Assembly (NCBI RefSeq): GCF_018614955.1 | Contig: NZ_JAGGNV010000048.1 | Coordinates: 44,829-108,828 of the forward strand | DNA from: Variovorax paradoxus | GTDB taxonomy: Bacteria > Pseudomonadota > Gammaproteobacteria > Burkholderiales > Burkholderiaceae_C | DNA length: 64,000 bases | Direction of reading: 5' to 3' | Shown here: positions 1-7,968 of the stretch, piece by piece | How the letters are laid out: each line of letters begins with the position of its first letter | Position numbering within the stretch: the first letter of the stretch is position 1 | Program-made: the position numbers and the translations under genes | Notes under the pieces: model-generated | Told to the model about the DNA's origin: nothing | The model's database searches: none | The model's input: the letters and a program-made list of their open reading frames with translations, nothing else

Positions 1-214
1 GCCAGTGCGCGCCGCTCGGCGTCTTGAGCTTGTTGGCGATGTCCATCTCGTACGGAGACCAGGGCGTCCAGACCAGCGAGACGGCGGCCGCGAGCAGCAG
101 CAGCAGCGTGAGCACGGCGCCGATGGTGAAGCTGCGGTGGTGCAGTGCACGGCGCCAGAAGCCGGGCACCTTGAAGGCGGCTGCACTCGGCACTTGGGTG
201 GGAACGGCGCTCAT
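1..214 (-). CDS. Peptide-type ABC transporter permease, DppC-like (partial)
   Basis: This is the N-terminal 71 codons of an inner-membrane permease; the rest lies beyond the left edge. The translation begins MSAVPTQVPSAAAFKVPGF and then shows one hydrophobic segment (about residues 31-49) followed by a loop ending in KLKTPSGAHW. That matches the usual start of DppC/OppC proteins, where TPS-x-x-HW precedes the conserved GTD motif. Its ATG overlaps the TGA of the upstream permease gene by four bases (ATGA), so the two are translationally coupled. The pair would form the channel of a dipeptide, oligopeptide or glutathione-type importer. The substrate cannot be read from this fragment. Confidence 0.85.
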   Translation of the reverse strand, partial: MSAVPTQVPSAAAFKVPGFWRRALHHRSFTIGAVLTLLLLLAAAVSLVWTPWSPYEMDIANKLKTPSGAHW

Positions 215-1161
215 ATGTCGCTCGCCTTGATGCGCGGGTCGATGACGGCATACAGCACGTCGACCACGAAGTTGACGATGACGACCATCGCCGCCAGCAG
301 CATCACGCAGTTGCGCACCACGATCAGGTCGCGATTGCTGATGGCCTGAAAGATCAGCCGGCCCAGGCCCGGCAGGTAGAACACGTTCTCGACCACGATG
401 GTGCCGGCCAAGAGCTCGGAGAACTGCATGCCCATCACGGTGATCACCGGGATCAGAGCGTTGCGCAGCACGTGGGTCCACAACACGGCCCGCTGCGAAA
501 CGCCCTTGGCGCGCGCGGTGCGCACGAAGTCTTCGCGCATCACTTCGAGCACGGCCGAGCGCGTGATGCGCGCCAGGATCGCCGCCTGCACCACCGCGAG
601 CGAGAGGGCCGGCAGCAGCAGCGCCTTGAGCCCGGCGAACACGCCTTCCCCCCAGCCTTCGAAGCCGCCGGCCGAGAACCATTGCAGCTGCACCGAGAAA
701 ACGAGGATCAGCAGGATCGCGAACCAGAAGTTGGGGATGGCGATGCCCACCTGCGTCAGGCCCATCAGGCCGACGTCGCCGAGCTTGTTGTGGCGCGCCG
801 CCGCGGTGACGCCCACGATGAGCGCCAGCACGGTGGTGAGGGTCATCGCGAGCAGCGCCAGCGGCACGGTCAGCGCGAGGCGCTCGAGGATCAGGTCGAG
901 CACCGGCGAGCTGTAGGCGTAGCTGTCGCCGAGCTCGCCGGTCAGCAAACCGCCGATCCAGTGCCAGTAGCGGGTCCAGGCCGGCTGGTCGAGCCCGAGC
1001 TTGGCCGCCAGCGCCGCCACCGCCTCGGGCGAGGCGTCCGGGCCCATGAGCATCTGCGCGGCATTGCCGGGCAGGATCTCCAGCACGAGGAAGACGATGA
1101 CGGAAGCGCCGATCAAAGTGGCGATCAGCGTCACGAAGCGCTTGAACAGGAAGAGACTCAT
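211..1161 (-). CDS. Peptide-type ABC transporter permease, DppB-like
   Basis: This is an inner-membrane permease of 316 residues, the usual length for DppB/OppB. It starts MSLFLFKRFVTLIATL, a typical DppB N-terminus with the first transmembrane helix. A periplasmic stretch (ILPGNAAQMLMGPDAS... LGLDQPAWTRYWHWIGG) follows, then five more hydrophobic segments. The EAA-type loop near residues 210-230 (REDFVRTARAKGVS) is the contact for the ATPase subunit. The start at 1161 was chosen because family proteins begin here; the reading frame stays open further upstream without resembling anything. It is coupled to the DppC-like gene by an ATGA overlap. The binding protein and ATPases are not in the window on this side. 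Confidence 0.93.
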   Translation of the reverse strand: MSLFLFKRFVTLIATLIGASVIVFLVLEILPGNAAQMLMGPDASPEAVAALAAKLGLDQPAWTRYWHWIGGLLTGELGDSYAYSSPVLDLILERLALTVPLALLAMTLTTVLALIVGVTAAARHNKLGDVGLMGLTQVGIAIPNFWFAILLILVFSVQLQWFSAGGFEGWGEGVFAGLKALLLPALSLAVVQAAILARITRSAVLEVMREDFVRTARAKGVSQRAVLWTHVLRNALIPVITVMGMQFSELLAGTIVVENVFYLPGLGRLIFQAISNRDLIVVRNCVMLLAAMVVIVNFVVDVLYAVIDPRIKASDI

Positions 1162-1236
1162 GGGGCGGGGCGCAGCATAACCCGACGAACGCAACGACCG
1201 TGCCTGAACTGTTTGCCCCCACGTTCGGCGCTTCGC

Positions 1237-1289
1237 GTCCTCACTGCCGCCGGGGGGGCTTCGGTCGCCTTGGCGCGGCCCAGCGGCGG
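1237..1289. repeat. GC-rich interspersed repeat, copy 1
   Basis: This stretch in front of the ferredoxin gene runs gtcctcactgccgccggggg and onward to a cttggcgcggccc block. It aligns without gaps for most of its length, at roughly 80% identity by eye, with positions 58533-58582 inside the 5' end of lolD. It therefore looks like a dispersed short repeat family. Copy number in the genome cannot be judged from the window. Confidence 0.5.
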
Positions 1290-1308
1290 CCGGCGGATAA
1301 TTGTTGCC

Positions 1309-1569
1309 ATGGCCCTCATGATCACCGACGAATGCATCAACTGCGATGTGTGCGAACCGGAGTGCCCCAACGACGCGATCTACATGGGCGTGGAGATCTA
1401 CGAGATCGACCCGCACAAGTGCACCGAATGCGTGGGCCACTTCGACGAGCCGCAGTGCGTGCAGGTGTGCCCGGTGGCCTGCATCCCGAAGAATCCCGCC
1501 CATCTGGAGACGCGCGAGACCCTGTGGCAGAAGTTCCAGCGGCTGACTGCTGCAAAAGCGGCTTCCTAG
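1309..1569 (+). CDS. YfhL-family 2[4Fe-4S] ferredoxin
   Basis: This is a small soluble electron carrier of 86 residues. Two cluster-binding motifs are visible: CINCDVCEPECP near the N-terminus (C-x2-C-x2-C-x3-C-P) and CTEC followed by CVQVCP. The eight-residue insert between the second and third cysteines of the second motif is typical of the YfhL/Alv ferredoxins. The start is the ATG in front of ALMITDECINC; a second in-frame ATG lies three codons later. The gene is divergent from the DppB-like gene and convergent with the following small periplasmic-protein gene, overlapping it by four bases. The redox partner is unknown. Confidence 0.93.
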   Translation: MALMITDECINCDVCEPECPNDAIYMGVEIYEIDPHKCTECVGHFDEPQCVQVCPVACIPKNPAHLETRETLWQKFQRLTAAKAAS

Positions 1570-2018
1570 TTTTTAGCCGCGCTCTTGCTGCCGGCCTTCG
1601 CGGCCTTTTTCTTCGCCGTTGCGACCGGGTCATGCGCGCTGAAGTAGTCGGATTCCTTTTTGCTCTTTTTCTTTTTCTGCGCAACGCCCGGGCCTTGCGA
1701 TGAATCCGGCTTCGCATTGAGCGGCTTGTTGTCGATCAGCGCTGGTGCGCGGCGGGCCTGCGCGGACTCGAGCCGGACACGCTCCCGCTGCAGCCGGTCG
1801 GCGGCAGCCATGGCCTCGCGCGTGGCGCCGTCGGCCTCGCGCTTTTGCGTTGCATCCCGCGCGTCGTCGAGAGCTATCGCCTTGCCGCCCTGGCACGGCT
1901 GGTCGGTATAGGTGCTGCCGCAACGCCAGGTTTCCGTGCCTGCGTGGGCTGCAGGCGGCACCAGCTGAGCGCAGGCTGCCGCGAGGAGGGCGGCAATCGG
2001 TGCGTGTGACAGTTTCAT
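1566..2018 (-). CDS. Small periplasmic protein, DUF4124-like N-terminus
   Basis: A 150-residue protein with a clear Sec signal peptide (MKLSHAPIAALLAAACAQL...AHA, cleavage near residue 26). The mature start, GTETWRCGSTYTDQPCQGG, has the two-cysteine, aromatic-rich pattern of the DUF4124 family (normally YRCxxxxGxxxYxDxPC). After about 25 residues it becomes a charged, probably helical and coiled stretch, then a lysine- and alanine-rich tail (KKKKSKKESD, and a last 20 residues almost all K, A, S and G). The tail could bind nucleic acid or the cell wall, but this is a guess. It lies downstream of pth on the same strand with a 30-base gap and may be cotranscribed with it. Function unknown. Confidence 0.75.
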   Translation of the reverse strand: MKLSHAPIAALLAAACAQLVPPAAHAGTETWRCGSTYTDQPCQGGKAIALDDARDATQKREADGATREAMAAADRLQRERVRLESAQARRAPALIDNKPLNAKPDSSQGPGVAQKKKKSKKESDYFSAHDPVATAKKKAAKAGSKSAAKN

Positions 2019-2048
2019 TTTTCTTTCTCTCCCTTGCTTCGCTTTCCG

Positions 2049-2681
2049 CTAGCCCGCGGCGGGTTCACCCCCGTCGCCCGGCTCGCGCCGCGGTGGTTTG
2101 GGGCGCGGCGGCTTGCTCGTGTGGATGAGCAGGGTCGCCTTGTCCATCTCGCCGGCCACCAGCGCCGGAAAGGCATGCAGCGTGCGGGCGATCGCGTCGT
2201 CGATTGCCTCGCGCTGTTCCTTGAGGGGTTTCTTCAGCACCCAGCCGACCACCTCGGACTTCACGCCCGGATGGCCGATGCCCAGGCGCAGCCGCCAGTA
2301 GTCGCCGGTGCCGAGCTGCGCATGGATGTCGCGCAGGCCGTTGTGCCCGGCATGGCTGCCGCCCAGCTTCAGCTTGGCCTGGCCGGGCACCACGTCGAGC
2401 TCGTCGTGCGCCACCAGGATTTCGTTCGGCTCGATCTTGAAGAAGCGGGCCAGCGCGGCGACCGATTTGCCCGAGAGGTTCATGAAGGTCTGCGGCTCGA
2501 GCAGCCACACGGGCTGCCCGCCCACCTGCATGCGCGCGACCAGGCCATGGTAGGCGCGCTCGGGCGCCAGCGCGAGCTTGCGCTCGCGCGCGAGCGCATC
2601 GATCCACCAGAAGCCCGCGTTGTGCCGCGTGGCTCCGTACTCCGGGCCGGGGTTGCCCAGGCCGACGAACAACTTGATCAT
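2049..2681 (-). CDS. pth: Peptidyl-tRNA hydrolase
   Basis: Pth cleaves peptidyl-tRNAs released from stalled ribosomes and recycles the tRNA in the cytoplasm. The N-terminus MIKLFVGLGNPGPEYGATRHN carries the family signature, with the catalytic His in RHNAGF (about residue 20). The conserved Asn/Asp sites are visible in TFMNLSG and HDELDVVPG. The basic Pro-rich tail (PPRPKPPRREPGDGG) makes the protein 210 residues, slightly longer than the E. coli enzyme. It is the last conserved gene of the ispE - tRNA-Gln - prs - rplY - pth series, with a strong hairpin terminator between rplY and pth. Confidence 0.98.
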   Translation of the reverse strand: MIKLFVGLGNPGPEYGATRHNAGFWWIDALARERKLALAPERAYHGLVARMQVGGQPVWLLEPQTFMNLSGKSVAALARFFKIEPNEILVAHDELDVVPGQAKLKLGGSHAGHNGLRDIHAQLGTGDYWRLRLGIGHPGVKSEVVGWVLKKPLKEQREAIDDAIARTLHAFPALVAGEMDKATLLIHTSKPPRPKPPRREPGDGGEPAAG

Positions 2682-2710
2682 GGAGCCGGATTATCCGTGG
2701 CTGGCCCAAA

Positions 2711-2740
2711 GAAAAACGGCCCGCGCGAGGCGGGCCGTTG
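2711..2740 (-). terminator. Rho-independent terminator after rplY
   Basis: A perfect 10-base-pair stem (arms 2715-2724 and 2730-2739) with a 5-base loop is followed, on the minus strand, by a run of five T. It sits between rplY and pth, so pth must rely on read-through or its own promoter. Confidence 0.85.
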
Positions 2741-2760
2741 GCTGGAGGGCGCGGAAAGAA

Positions 2761-3423
2761 TTACTTCTTCTTGGCAGGCGCAGCCTTGGCGTCCGTCTTG
2801 GCGGCAGCCGGGGCGCCTTCTGCCGGGGCAGCGCCTTCGGCGGCCGGCGCGGCTTCTTCAGCGACCAGCGGCGGCACGGCCGACACCAGCACCGGGTTGA
2901 CCTTGCCGTGGCTCACGAACTTCACGCCCTTGGGCAGGGTGATGTCGTTGACGTGGAGCGTGGCGTTCTTCGTCAGGCCGGAGAGGTCGACTTCGATGAA
3001 CTCGGGCAGGTCGGCCGGCAGGCAGCTGACTTCGATTTCGGTCATCACGTGGTTCACGAGGTTGTGGTCCAGTTTGACGGCCGTGGACTCTTCCTCGCCC
3101 TTGTAGTGCAGGGGCACCTTGACAGTCATGCGGGTGCGGGCATCGACGCGCTGGAAGTCGACGTGCTGCACGAGCGGACGGAACGGGTGGTATTGCACGT
3201 CGCGCAGCAGGACCTTGGTCGTGGCGCCGGCGAGATCCATCTCGAGGATGGACGAGTGAAAGGCTTCCTTCTTGAGGGCATGCCACAGCGCGTTGTGATC
3301 GAGCTCGATCAGCTGCGGCTGGCCTTCGCCACCGTAGACGATACCGGGCGTCTTGCCCGTGATGCGGAGACGGCGGCTCGCACCCGTGCCCTGCTTTGCG
3401 CGCTCATAAGCGACGAATTTCAT
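2761..3423 (-). CDS. rplY: 50S ribosomal protein L25/general stress protein Ctc
   Basis: L25 binds 5S rRNA in the large ribosomal subunit. The 220-residue product is the long Ctc/TL5 form: an N-terminal L25 domain (MKFVAYERAKQGTGASRRLR through about residue 95) and a C-terminal beta domain, ending in an Ala/Glu/Lys-rich low-complexity tail. The start at 3423 is preceded by AGGAG at a good distance; an in-frame ATG 60 bases upstream lacks such a site and family similarity. It lies between prs and pth on the same strand and is bounded on both sides by hairpin terminators. Confidence 0.97.
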   Translation of the reverse strand: MKFVAYERAKQGTGASRRLRITGKTPGIVYGGEGQPQLIELDHNALWHALKKEAFHSSILEMDLAGATTKVLLRDVQYHPFRPLVQHVDFQRVDARTRMTVKVPLHYKGEEESTAVKLDHNLVNHVMTEIEVSCLPADLPEFIEVDLSGLTKNATLHVNDITLPKGVKFVSHGKVNPVLVSAVPPLVAEEAAPAAEGAAPAEGAPAAAKTDAKAAPAKKK

Positions 3424-3467
3424 AACTACTCCTGTGGAAGTCGACCGCGACCAGTGCGACTCCGGTT

Positions 3468-3494
3468 TCAAAAAGGGCGCCACGGAGGGCGCCC
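3468..3494 (-). terminator. Rho-independent terminator between prs and rplY
   Basis: A 7-base-pair GC stem (arms 3475-3481 and 3488-3494) with a 6-base loop is followed on the minus strand by five T (aaaaa at 3470-3474 on the plus strand). It begins 28 bases after the prs stop codon and should partly separate prs from rplY transcription. Confidence 0.8.
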
Positions 3495-3521
3495 GGCTAC
3501 TTGCTCAGGCCTCGGAGAACC

Positions 3522-4496
3522 TCAGAAGAGGTTCTCCTGGTCCGAGAACAAACTCATCACCGACTCGCCCTTGGCGATGCGCTGGATCGTCTCGGCGATC
3601 AGCGGTGCCACGGAGAGCTGGCGGATCTTGGTGCAACCTGTCGCGACGCTGGACAGCGGGATCGTGTTGGTCACGACCACTTCGTCGAGCGCGCTGCCCT
3701 GGGCGATCCGCTCGATGGCGGGGCCCGAGAAGATCGGGTGCGTGCAATAGGCGTACACCTTCTTGGCGCCGCGTTCCTTCAGGACCTCGGCCGCCTTCAC
3801 CAGCGTGCCGGCGGTGTCGATCATGTCGTCCATGATCACGCAGTTGCGGCCGTCGATTTCGCCGATCACGTGCATGACCTCGCTCACATTGGCGCGCGGA
3901 CGGCGCTTGTCGATGATCGCCAGGTCGCAATTCAGCTGCTTCGCCAGGGCGCGGGCGCGAACCACGCCGCCGACGTCCGGCGAGACCACGATCAGGTCTT
4001 CGTAGTTCTGCTGGCGCAGATCGCCCAGGAGCACCGGCGACGCATAGATGTTGTCGACCGGGATGTCGAAGAAGCCCTGGATCTGATCGGCGTGCAGGTC
4101 CATGGTCAGCACGCGGGCAACGCCCACCGTTTCGAGCAGGTTGGCCACCACCTTGGCCGAGATCGGCACCCGGCTCGAACGCGGGCGACGGTCCTGGCGC
4201 GCATAGCCGTAGTACGGGATCACCGCACTGATGCGCTCGGCCGAAGCGCGCTTGAGCGCGTCGACCATGATGAGCAGCTCCATCAGGTTCTCGTTGGTCG
4301 GCGCGCAGGTCGATTGAACGACGAACACGTCGCGCGCCCGCACGTTCTGGTTGATCTCGACGGTGACTTCGCCGTCGGAGAAGCGACCGACGCGGGCGGC
4401 GCCCAGCGAGGTGCCCAGATGCTGCGCGATCTCTGCGGCAAGGCCCGGGTTGGCATTGCCGGTGAAAACCATGAAATCAGGGTGGTGAACCTGCAT
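3522..4496 (-). CDS. prs: Ribose-phosphate pyrophosphokinase
   Basis: The enzyme makes phosphoribosyl pyrophosphate from ribose 5-phosphate and ATP for nucleotide, His and Trp synthesis. Visible signatures include FTGNANPGLA at the N-terminus, the ATP-binding PYYGYARQDRRPRSS loop, the metal-binding DLHADQIQGFF segment, and the PRPP-binding loop VIMDDMIDTAGTL. With the start at 4496 (MQVHHPDFMVF) the product is 324 residues, a normal bacterial length; an in-frame ATG seven codons upstream is less likely. tRNA-Gln lies immediately upstream on the same strand, so the mRNA is probably processed from a tRNA-containing transcript. Confidence 0.98.
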   Translation of the reverse strand: MQVHHPDFMVFTGNANPGLAAEIAQHLGTSLGAARVGRFSDGEVTVEINQNVRARDVFVVQSTCAPTNENLMELLIMVDALKRASAERISAVIPYYGYARQDRRPRSSRVPISAKVVANLLETVGVARVLTMDLHADQIQGFFDIPVDNIYASPVLLGDLRQQNYEDLIVVSPDVGGVVRARALAKQLNCDLAIIDKRRPRANVSEVMHVIGEIDGRNCVIMDDMIDTAGTLVKAAEVLKERGAKKVYAYCTHPIFSGPAIERIAQGSALDEVVVTNTIPLSSVATGCTKIRQLSVAPLIAETIQRIAKGESVMSLFSDQENLF

Positions 4497-4575
4497 GAGC
4501 GTCCCGGCAAAATGCATCCGGCAATGCGAAATGGCCCTTTTGAGGGGGCCGCCAATCTACGTGTCAATGAAGATT

Positions 4576-4652
4576 TGGCAGGGGAGAAAGGATTCGAACC
4601 TTTGCATGCTGGAATCAAAATCCAGTGCCTTAACCAGCTTGGCGACTCCCCT
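4576..4652 (-). tRNA. tRNA-Gln (anticodon TTG)
   Basis: A 77-base cloverleaf read on the minus strand. The acceptor stem AGGGGAG pairs with CTCCCCT, the anticodon arm is CTGGA-TTTTGAT-TCCAG with anticodon TTG, and the T arm contains GGTTCGAATCC. The 3' CCA is encoded. It lies between ispE and prs. Confidence 0.97.
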
Positions 4653-4718
4653 ACACGGGTCGACGACCGAGGTCGTCAACCGATATGTCGCATCAGATCA
4701 CAAAAGCGCTCTGATCTT

Positions 4719-5579
4719 CTAGCCTGCCCAGCCCATGAGGGGATGAACGGCCAGATTGCTGCACTTGCGAACCTGCCAGCCCGAGGGTGCCGTGGCGAGT
4801 TCCGCTTCGTGCGGCATCGCTGCGAACACCGAACTCCCCGAACCGGTCATCCGGGCCTGAAATCCTTGGTGACCGAGCCATTCGATGGCTTCGGTGACCG
4901 CGGGACAAAGCCGTTCGGCAACCGGCTGCAGATCGTTATGACCGAAGTCAAAGCCGAAACCTGTGGCTCCAGCCCCGCTGTGTGCAGCAAAGCCCGAGAT
5001 TATAGCAGCGGGTGTGGCGCGCTGAAGATCGGGCGCTGCAAAAATCAGACGGGTGTCGAGCCCCTCGGGCGGCTTGGCGACGGCAAAACATCCCGGCGGC
5101 AGCTCGATGGGCGTGATCTCTTCGCCGATTCCCTCGACCCAGGCGTTCCGTCCGCGCAGGAAGAAGGGCACATCGGCGCCCAGCGCGAGGCCGATCTGCT
5201 CCAGTTTCGATAGCGGCAGCTTCAGTCCCCACAGGCGATTGAGCGCCAGCAGACAGGTGGCGGCATCCGAGGAGCCGCCGCCCATGCCGGCCTGGGCCGG
5301 CACCTGCTTGGCGATTCCGATATGGGCGCCCTGCGGGGTTTGGGCAAAGGCCTGGAGGGCCTTCGCGGCGCGCACAACCAGGTCGTCGGGCGGCAGCGCG
5401 GTCGTCAGGTCTTCGCGGGTGATGGCGCCGTCGCTGCGTATTTCGACATGCAGGATGTCGCACCAGTCGATCAGCATGAACACCGACTGCAGCAAGTGGT
5501 AGCCGTCCGCACGCCGGCCGGTGATGTGCAGAAAGAGGTTGAGCTTGGCCGGCGCCGGAAGGTCGTAGAGCGCCTTCAT
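4719..5579 (-). CDS. ispE: 4-diphosphocytidyl-2-C-methyl-D-erythritol kinase
   Basis: IspE phosphorylates CDP-methylerythritol in the MEP pathway to isopentenyl diphosphate, in the cytoplasm. The 286-residue product is a GHMP kinase: the N-terminal strand has PAPAKLNLFLHITGRRADGYH and the ATP-binding loop is PAQAGMGGGSSDAA. The C-terminal GHMP motif is visible in RMTGSGSSVFA. The start at 5579 (MKALYDLPAPAK) was chosen for family fit. Its start overlaps the end of lolB by four bases (ATGA), giving a coupled TPR protein - lolB - ispE series, followed by tRNA-Gln and prs. Confidence 0.97.
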   Translation of the reverse strand: MKALYDLPAPAKLNLFLHITGRRADGYHLLQSVFMLIDWCDILHVEIRSDGAITREDLTTALPPDDLVVRAAKALQAFAQTPQGAHIGIAKQVPAQAGMGGGSSDAATCLLALNRLWGLKLPLSKLEQIGLALGADVPFFLRGRNAWVEGIGEEITPIELPPGCFAVAKPPEGLDTRLIFAAPDLQRATPAAIISGFAAHSGAGATGFGFDFGHNDLQPVAERLCPAVTEAIEWLGHQGFQARMTGSGSSVFAAMPHEAELATAPSGWQVRKCSNLAVHPLMGWAG

Positions 5580-6067
5580 GCGCGTTCGAAGACGATGCGC
5601 AGATCTGCCCGCGGCTGCGGTGCGTCGCGGGTGGCCTGCAATCGTCCAGTGCCGATCTGCGACAAGTCTGGCCGCCAACCCGGCACGCGCTCTTCACGGC
5701 CCGCCAGCCACCCGAACAGCGCAGCCACCGGAATGGCGGCACCCGTCGCCGCCTCGATCAGCGCGTCGAGCGAATCGAAACGCCGCGTCTTGCTGCCGTC
5801 CTTCAGCAGCGCTTCACCGGGTGCCCAGTGAAGCTGGGCCAGGGTGCTGCCGATCGGGCTGGTGAGGGTGAGCTCACCGGCCCGCGGCGCGCCGCGCAGT
5901 TCGAACAGGGCCGAGAAGGTCTGCACCGGCTCGCTGTCGATGCGCAGCGACAGCCGGCCGCTCCAGGCTTCGGTGCCGAGTGCGCCGGTCGGGCCGACCG
6001 GGCTGGCGCAGCCCGCAAGCAGCAACACGCCGGCGCCGCCGGCGCTCAATGCCAGTCGACGGTTCAA
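5576..6067 (-). CDS. lolB: Outer-membrane lipoprotein receptor LolB
   Basis: LolB accepts lipoproteins from LolA and inserts them into the outer membrane. The 163-residue product has a lipoprotein signal, with lipobox LLAGC and lipidated Cys at residue 20, and then a beta-rich domain (EAWSGRLSLRIDSEPVQTF) typical of LolB. The likely start is a TTG at 6067 that overlaps the TGA of the upstream TPR gene (TTGA). No ATG in a sensible position exists, and starting there gives a normal short signal peptide. It is coupled to ispE downstream. Two other Lol genes, lolC and lolD, lie near 57-59 kb. Confidence 0.9.
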   Translation of the reverse strand: MNRRLALSAGGAGVLLLAGCASPVGPTGALGTEAWSGRLSLRIDSEPVQTFSALFELRGAPRAGELTLTSPIGSTLAQLHWAPGEALLKDGSKTRRFDSLDALIEAATGAAIPVAALFGWLAGREERVPGWRPDLSQIGTGRLQATRDAPQPRADLRIVFERA

Positions 6068-7887
6068 AGCTTCACGCGCAGGCGCTTGAGCGTTTCCTGC
6101 AGCGTCTCGTTGTCGGCATCGACCAGGTGCGCTTCCTTCCAGATGGAAAGCGCGCGGTCGCGTTGGCCCTTGGCCCAGAGAACTTCGCCGAGGTGCGCGC
6201 CGATCTCCGGATCGGGCCGGCGCTTGTAGGCCGTCTCGAGGATGCGCATGGCTTCGTCGATGTTGCCGAGCCTGAACTCGACCCATCCGAGGCTGTCGGC
6301 GATGAACGGATCTTCCGGCGCCAGCTGCACGGCCTTGAGGATCAGCGTGCGCGCCTCTTCCAGGCGGACTTTGCGATCGGCCAGCGAGTAGCCGAGCGCG
6401 TTGTAGGCGTTCTGGTTGTCGGGCTTGAGCTCGATGAGCTGGCGCAGCAGGCGTTCCATCTCGTCGAGACGGTTCAGCTTCTCGGCCACCATCGCCCGGT
6501 CGTAGATCAGGTCGGTGTCCTGGGGCGCTGCGGCGCTGGCCTGGGCCAGCATGTCGTACGCGGCCTGGTACTGCTTCGCATCGCGCAGCAGCTGGACCTC
6601 GGCCAAAAACTTCTGCTTCTTCTCGTCCGCGGTGCGTTCGGGCAAGCCGCGAACCAGCTCGCGGGCCTGGGGCAGCTTGCCCTGGCGCACCAGCAGTGCC
6701 GCGCGGCGCGTCTGCGCGCCTACCAGGTCATCGGTGCTGTCGATGCGGCCCAGCCAGTGCTCGGCACCCTTGAAATCTTTGCGGCGCTCCGCCAGTTGCG
6801 CCAGCAGCAAGAAGGCCTGGGTCTGGCCGCGGCTGCGTGCCTCGGCATCGCGCTGCGTATCGGCCAGGTCGATGTAGCGCTTGAGCGAGCTTTCGGCCGC
6901 CGCATCCTGGCGTGCCTGCGTTTGCAGGCTGCCGAGCAGCAGCCAGGGTTCGGCCAATTCGGGACGGGCCACGGTGAGCGCGGCGAGTTCCGCGCTGGCA
7001 TCCTCATAGCGGCGTCCTTCCACCAGCACCCGCGCGTAGGCGACGCGCAGTTCCGGCAGCGCCTTGGGGCCCGCGAGGTAGCGCTTCACCAGAGGTTCGG
7101 CCAGCGGTTGGCCGGGGTCCATCAGCTCCAGCGCCAGCATGGCGGGGCCATCCGAGGAAGGATCGGCTTCCTGGCCTCTTCGCGCAGCCTCGAGCGCACC
7201 CGAGGTGTCACCTGCTGCCAGCCGCAGACGGCCGACCGTGCTCCAGGCCGCGCCACCCGTCGCGGGGCTCTTGAGTTCGTCGGCCAGCGCCTGTTCGACC
7301 ACAGAAGCGGCAAGCTTCTTGTCGGTAGCTCGCGCGTAATTGCGCGCGATCACGGCCATGAGGAACGGACGTTCCACCTGTGGCGTGGCGGCCAGTTCGG
7401 CCCGCAGCGGTTCGGCGGTTTCGCCAATGCGGTTCAGCGCGATCAGGATTTGCAGCTCGAAACGCCGCGCCTCGCGCGATTCGGGAAGCGTTTCCTTCCA
7501 GGCGCGGGCGGCCGCCAATGCGGCATCGCCGGAGCGCGCCTGCAATGCGATCTCTACCGCCCGCTGAAACAGCTTGCCGTCGCGCGACCTGCGCGCAGCA
7601 TCGAGGACCAGCGCGTAGCCCGAGCCCGGATCGCCGGTGCGGGCGGTCAGCTCGCCCATCAGAACTTCGTAGAACAGCTCCGCCGTGAGTGGCGAGGCTC
7701 GGGCTTGCTCCTGGCGCTGGGCTGCGGCGGCCGGCGTAGTGACAGGAGGCGCGGCCGGTTCGATGATGGGGGCCGGGCTGGTGGGGGCTGCGGGGGCGGG
7801 CGTTTGGGGCTGCGCTTGCGCAGCGAGCACGGCCAGGGTCAAGAACGCGGCCGCCGCAAGGCGGGATCGGCGGAGCGATGGGGTCAT
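6064..7887 (-). CDS. Periplasmic TPR-repeat protein
   Basis: A 607-residue protein with a Sec signal peptide (MTPSLRRSRLAAAAFLTLAVL..., cut near residue 25) and a Pro/Ala-rich linker, followed by helical repeats over most of its length. The C-terminal half shows recognisable tetratricopeptide units such as NAYNALGYSLADRK and FIADSLGWVEFRLGN, with the A-x-x-x-L-G spacing. Proteins of this kind precede lolB-ispE in many Burkholderiales and probably act as envelope scaffolds, but no partner is evident. It is divergent from mutM with about 80 bases between starts. Confidence 0.88.
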   Translation of the reverse strand: MTPSLRRSRLAAAAFLTLAVLAAQAQPQTPAPAAPTSPAPIIEPAAPPVTTPAAAAQRQEQARASPLTAELFYEVLMGELTARTGDPGSGYALVLDAARRSRDGKLFQRAVEIALQARSGDAALAAARAWKETLPESREARRFELQILIALNRIGETAEPLRAELAATPQVERPFLMAVIARNYARATDKKLAASVVEQALADELKSPATGGAAWSTVGRLRLAAGDTSGALEAARRGQEADPSSDGPAMLALELMDPGQPLAEPLVKRYLAGPKALPELRVAYARVLVEGRRYEDASAELAALTVARPELAEPWLLLGSLQTQARQDAAAESSLKRYIDLADTQRDAEARSRGQTQAFLLLAQLAERRKDFKGAEHWLGRIDSTDDLVGAQTRRAALLVRQGKLPQARELVRGLPERTADEKKQKFLAEVQLLRDAKQYQAAYDMLAQASAAAPQDTDLIYDRAMVAEKLNRLDEMERLLRQLIELKPDNQNAYNALGYSLADRKVRLEEARTLILKAVQLAPEDPFIADSLGWVEFRLGNIDEAMRILETAYKRRPDPEIGAHLGEVLWAKGQRDRALSIWKEAHLVDADNETLQETLKRLRVKL

Positions 7888-7968
7888 CGAACCATAATAA
7901 TCCAGGCTTTTGAACGATGGTCATGCGGGGGCTTCGGCCTCGGCTTCTTTTCATGTCAGCCTTCGTCG

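Noticed and set aside
1162..1503. Extended N-terminus of the DppB-like permease
   Set aside because: The extra 114 residues are antisense to the ferredoxin gene and unlike any permease; the family start MSLFLFKRF lies at 1161.
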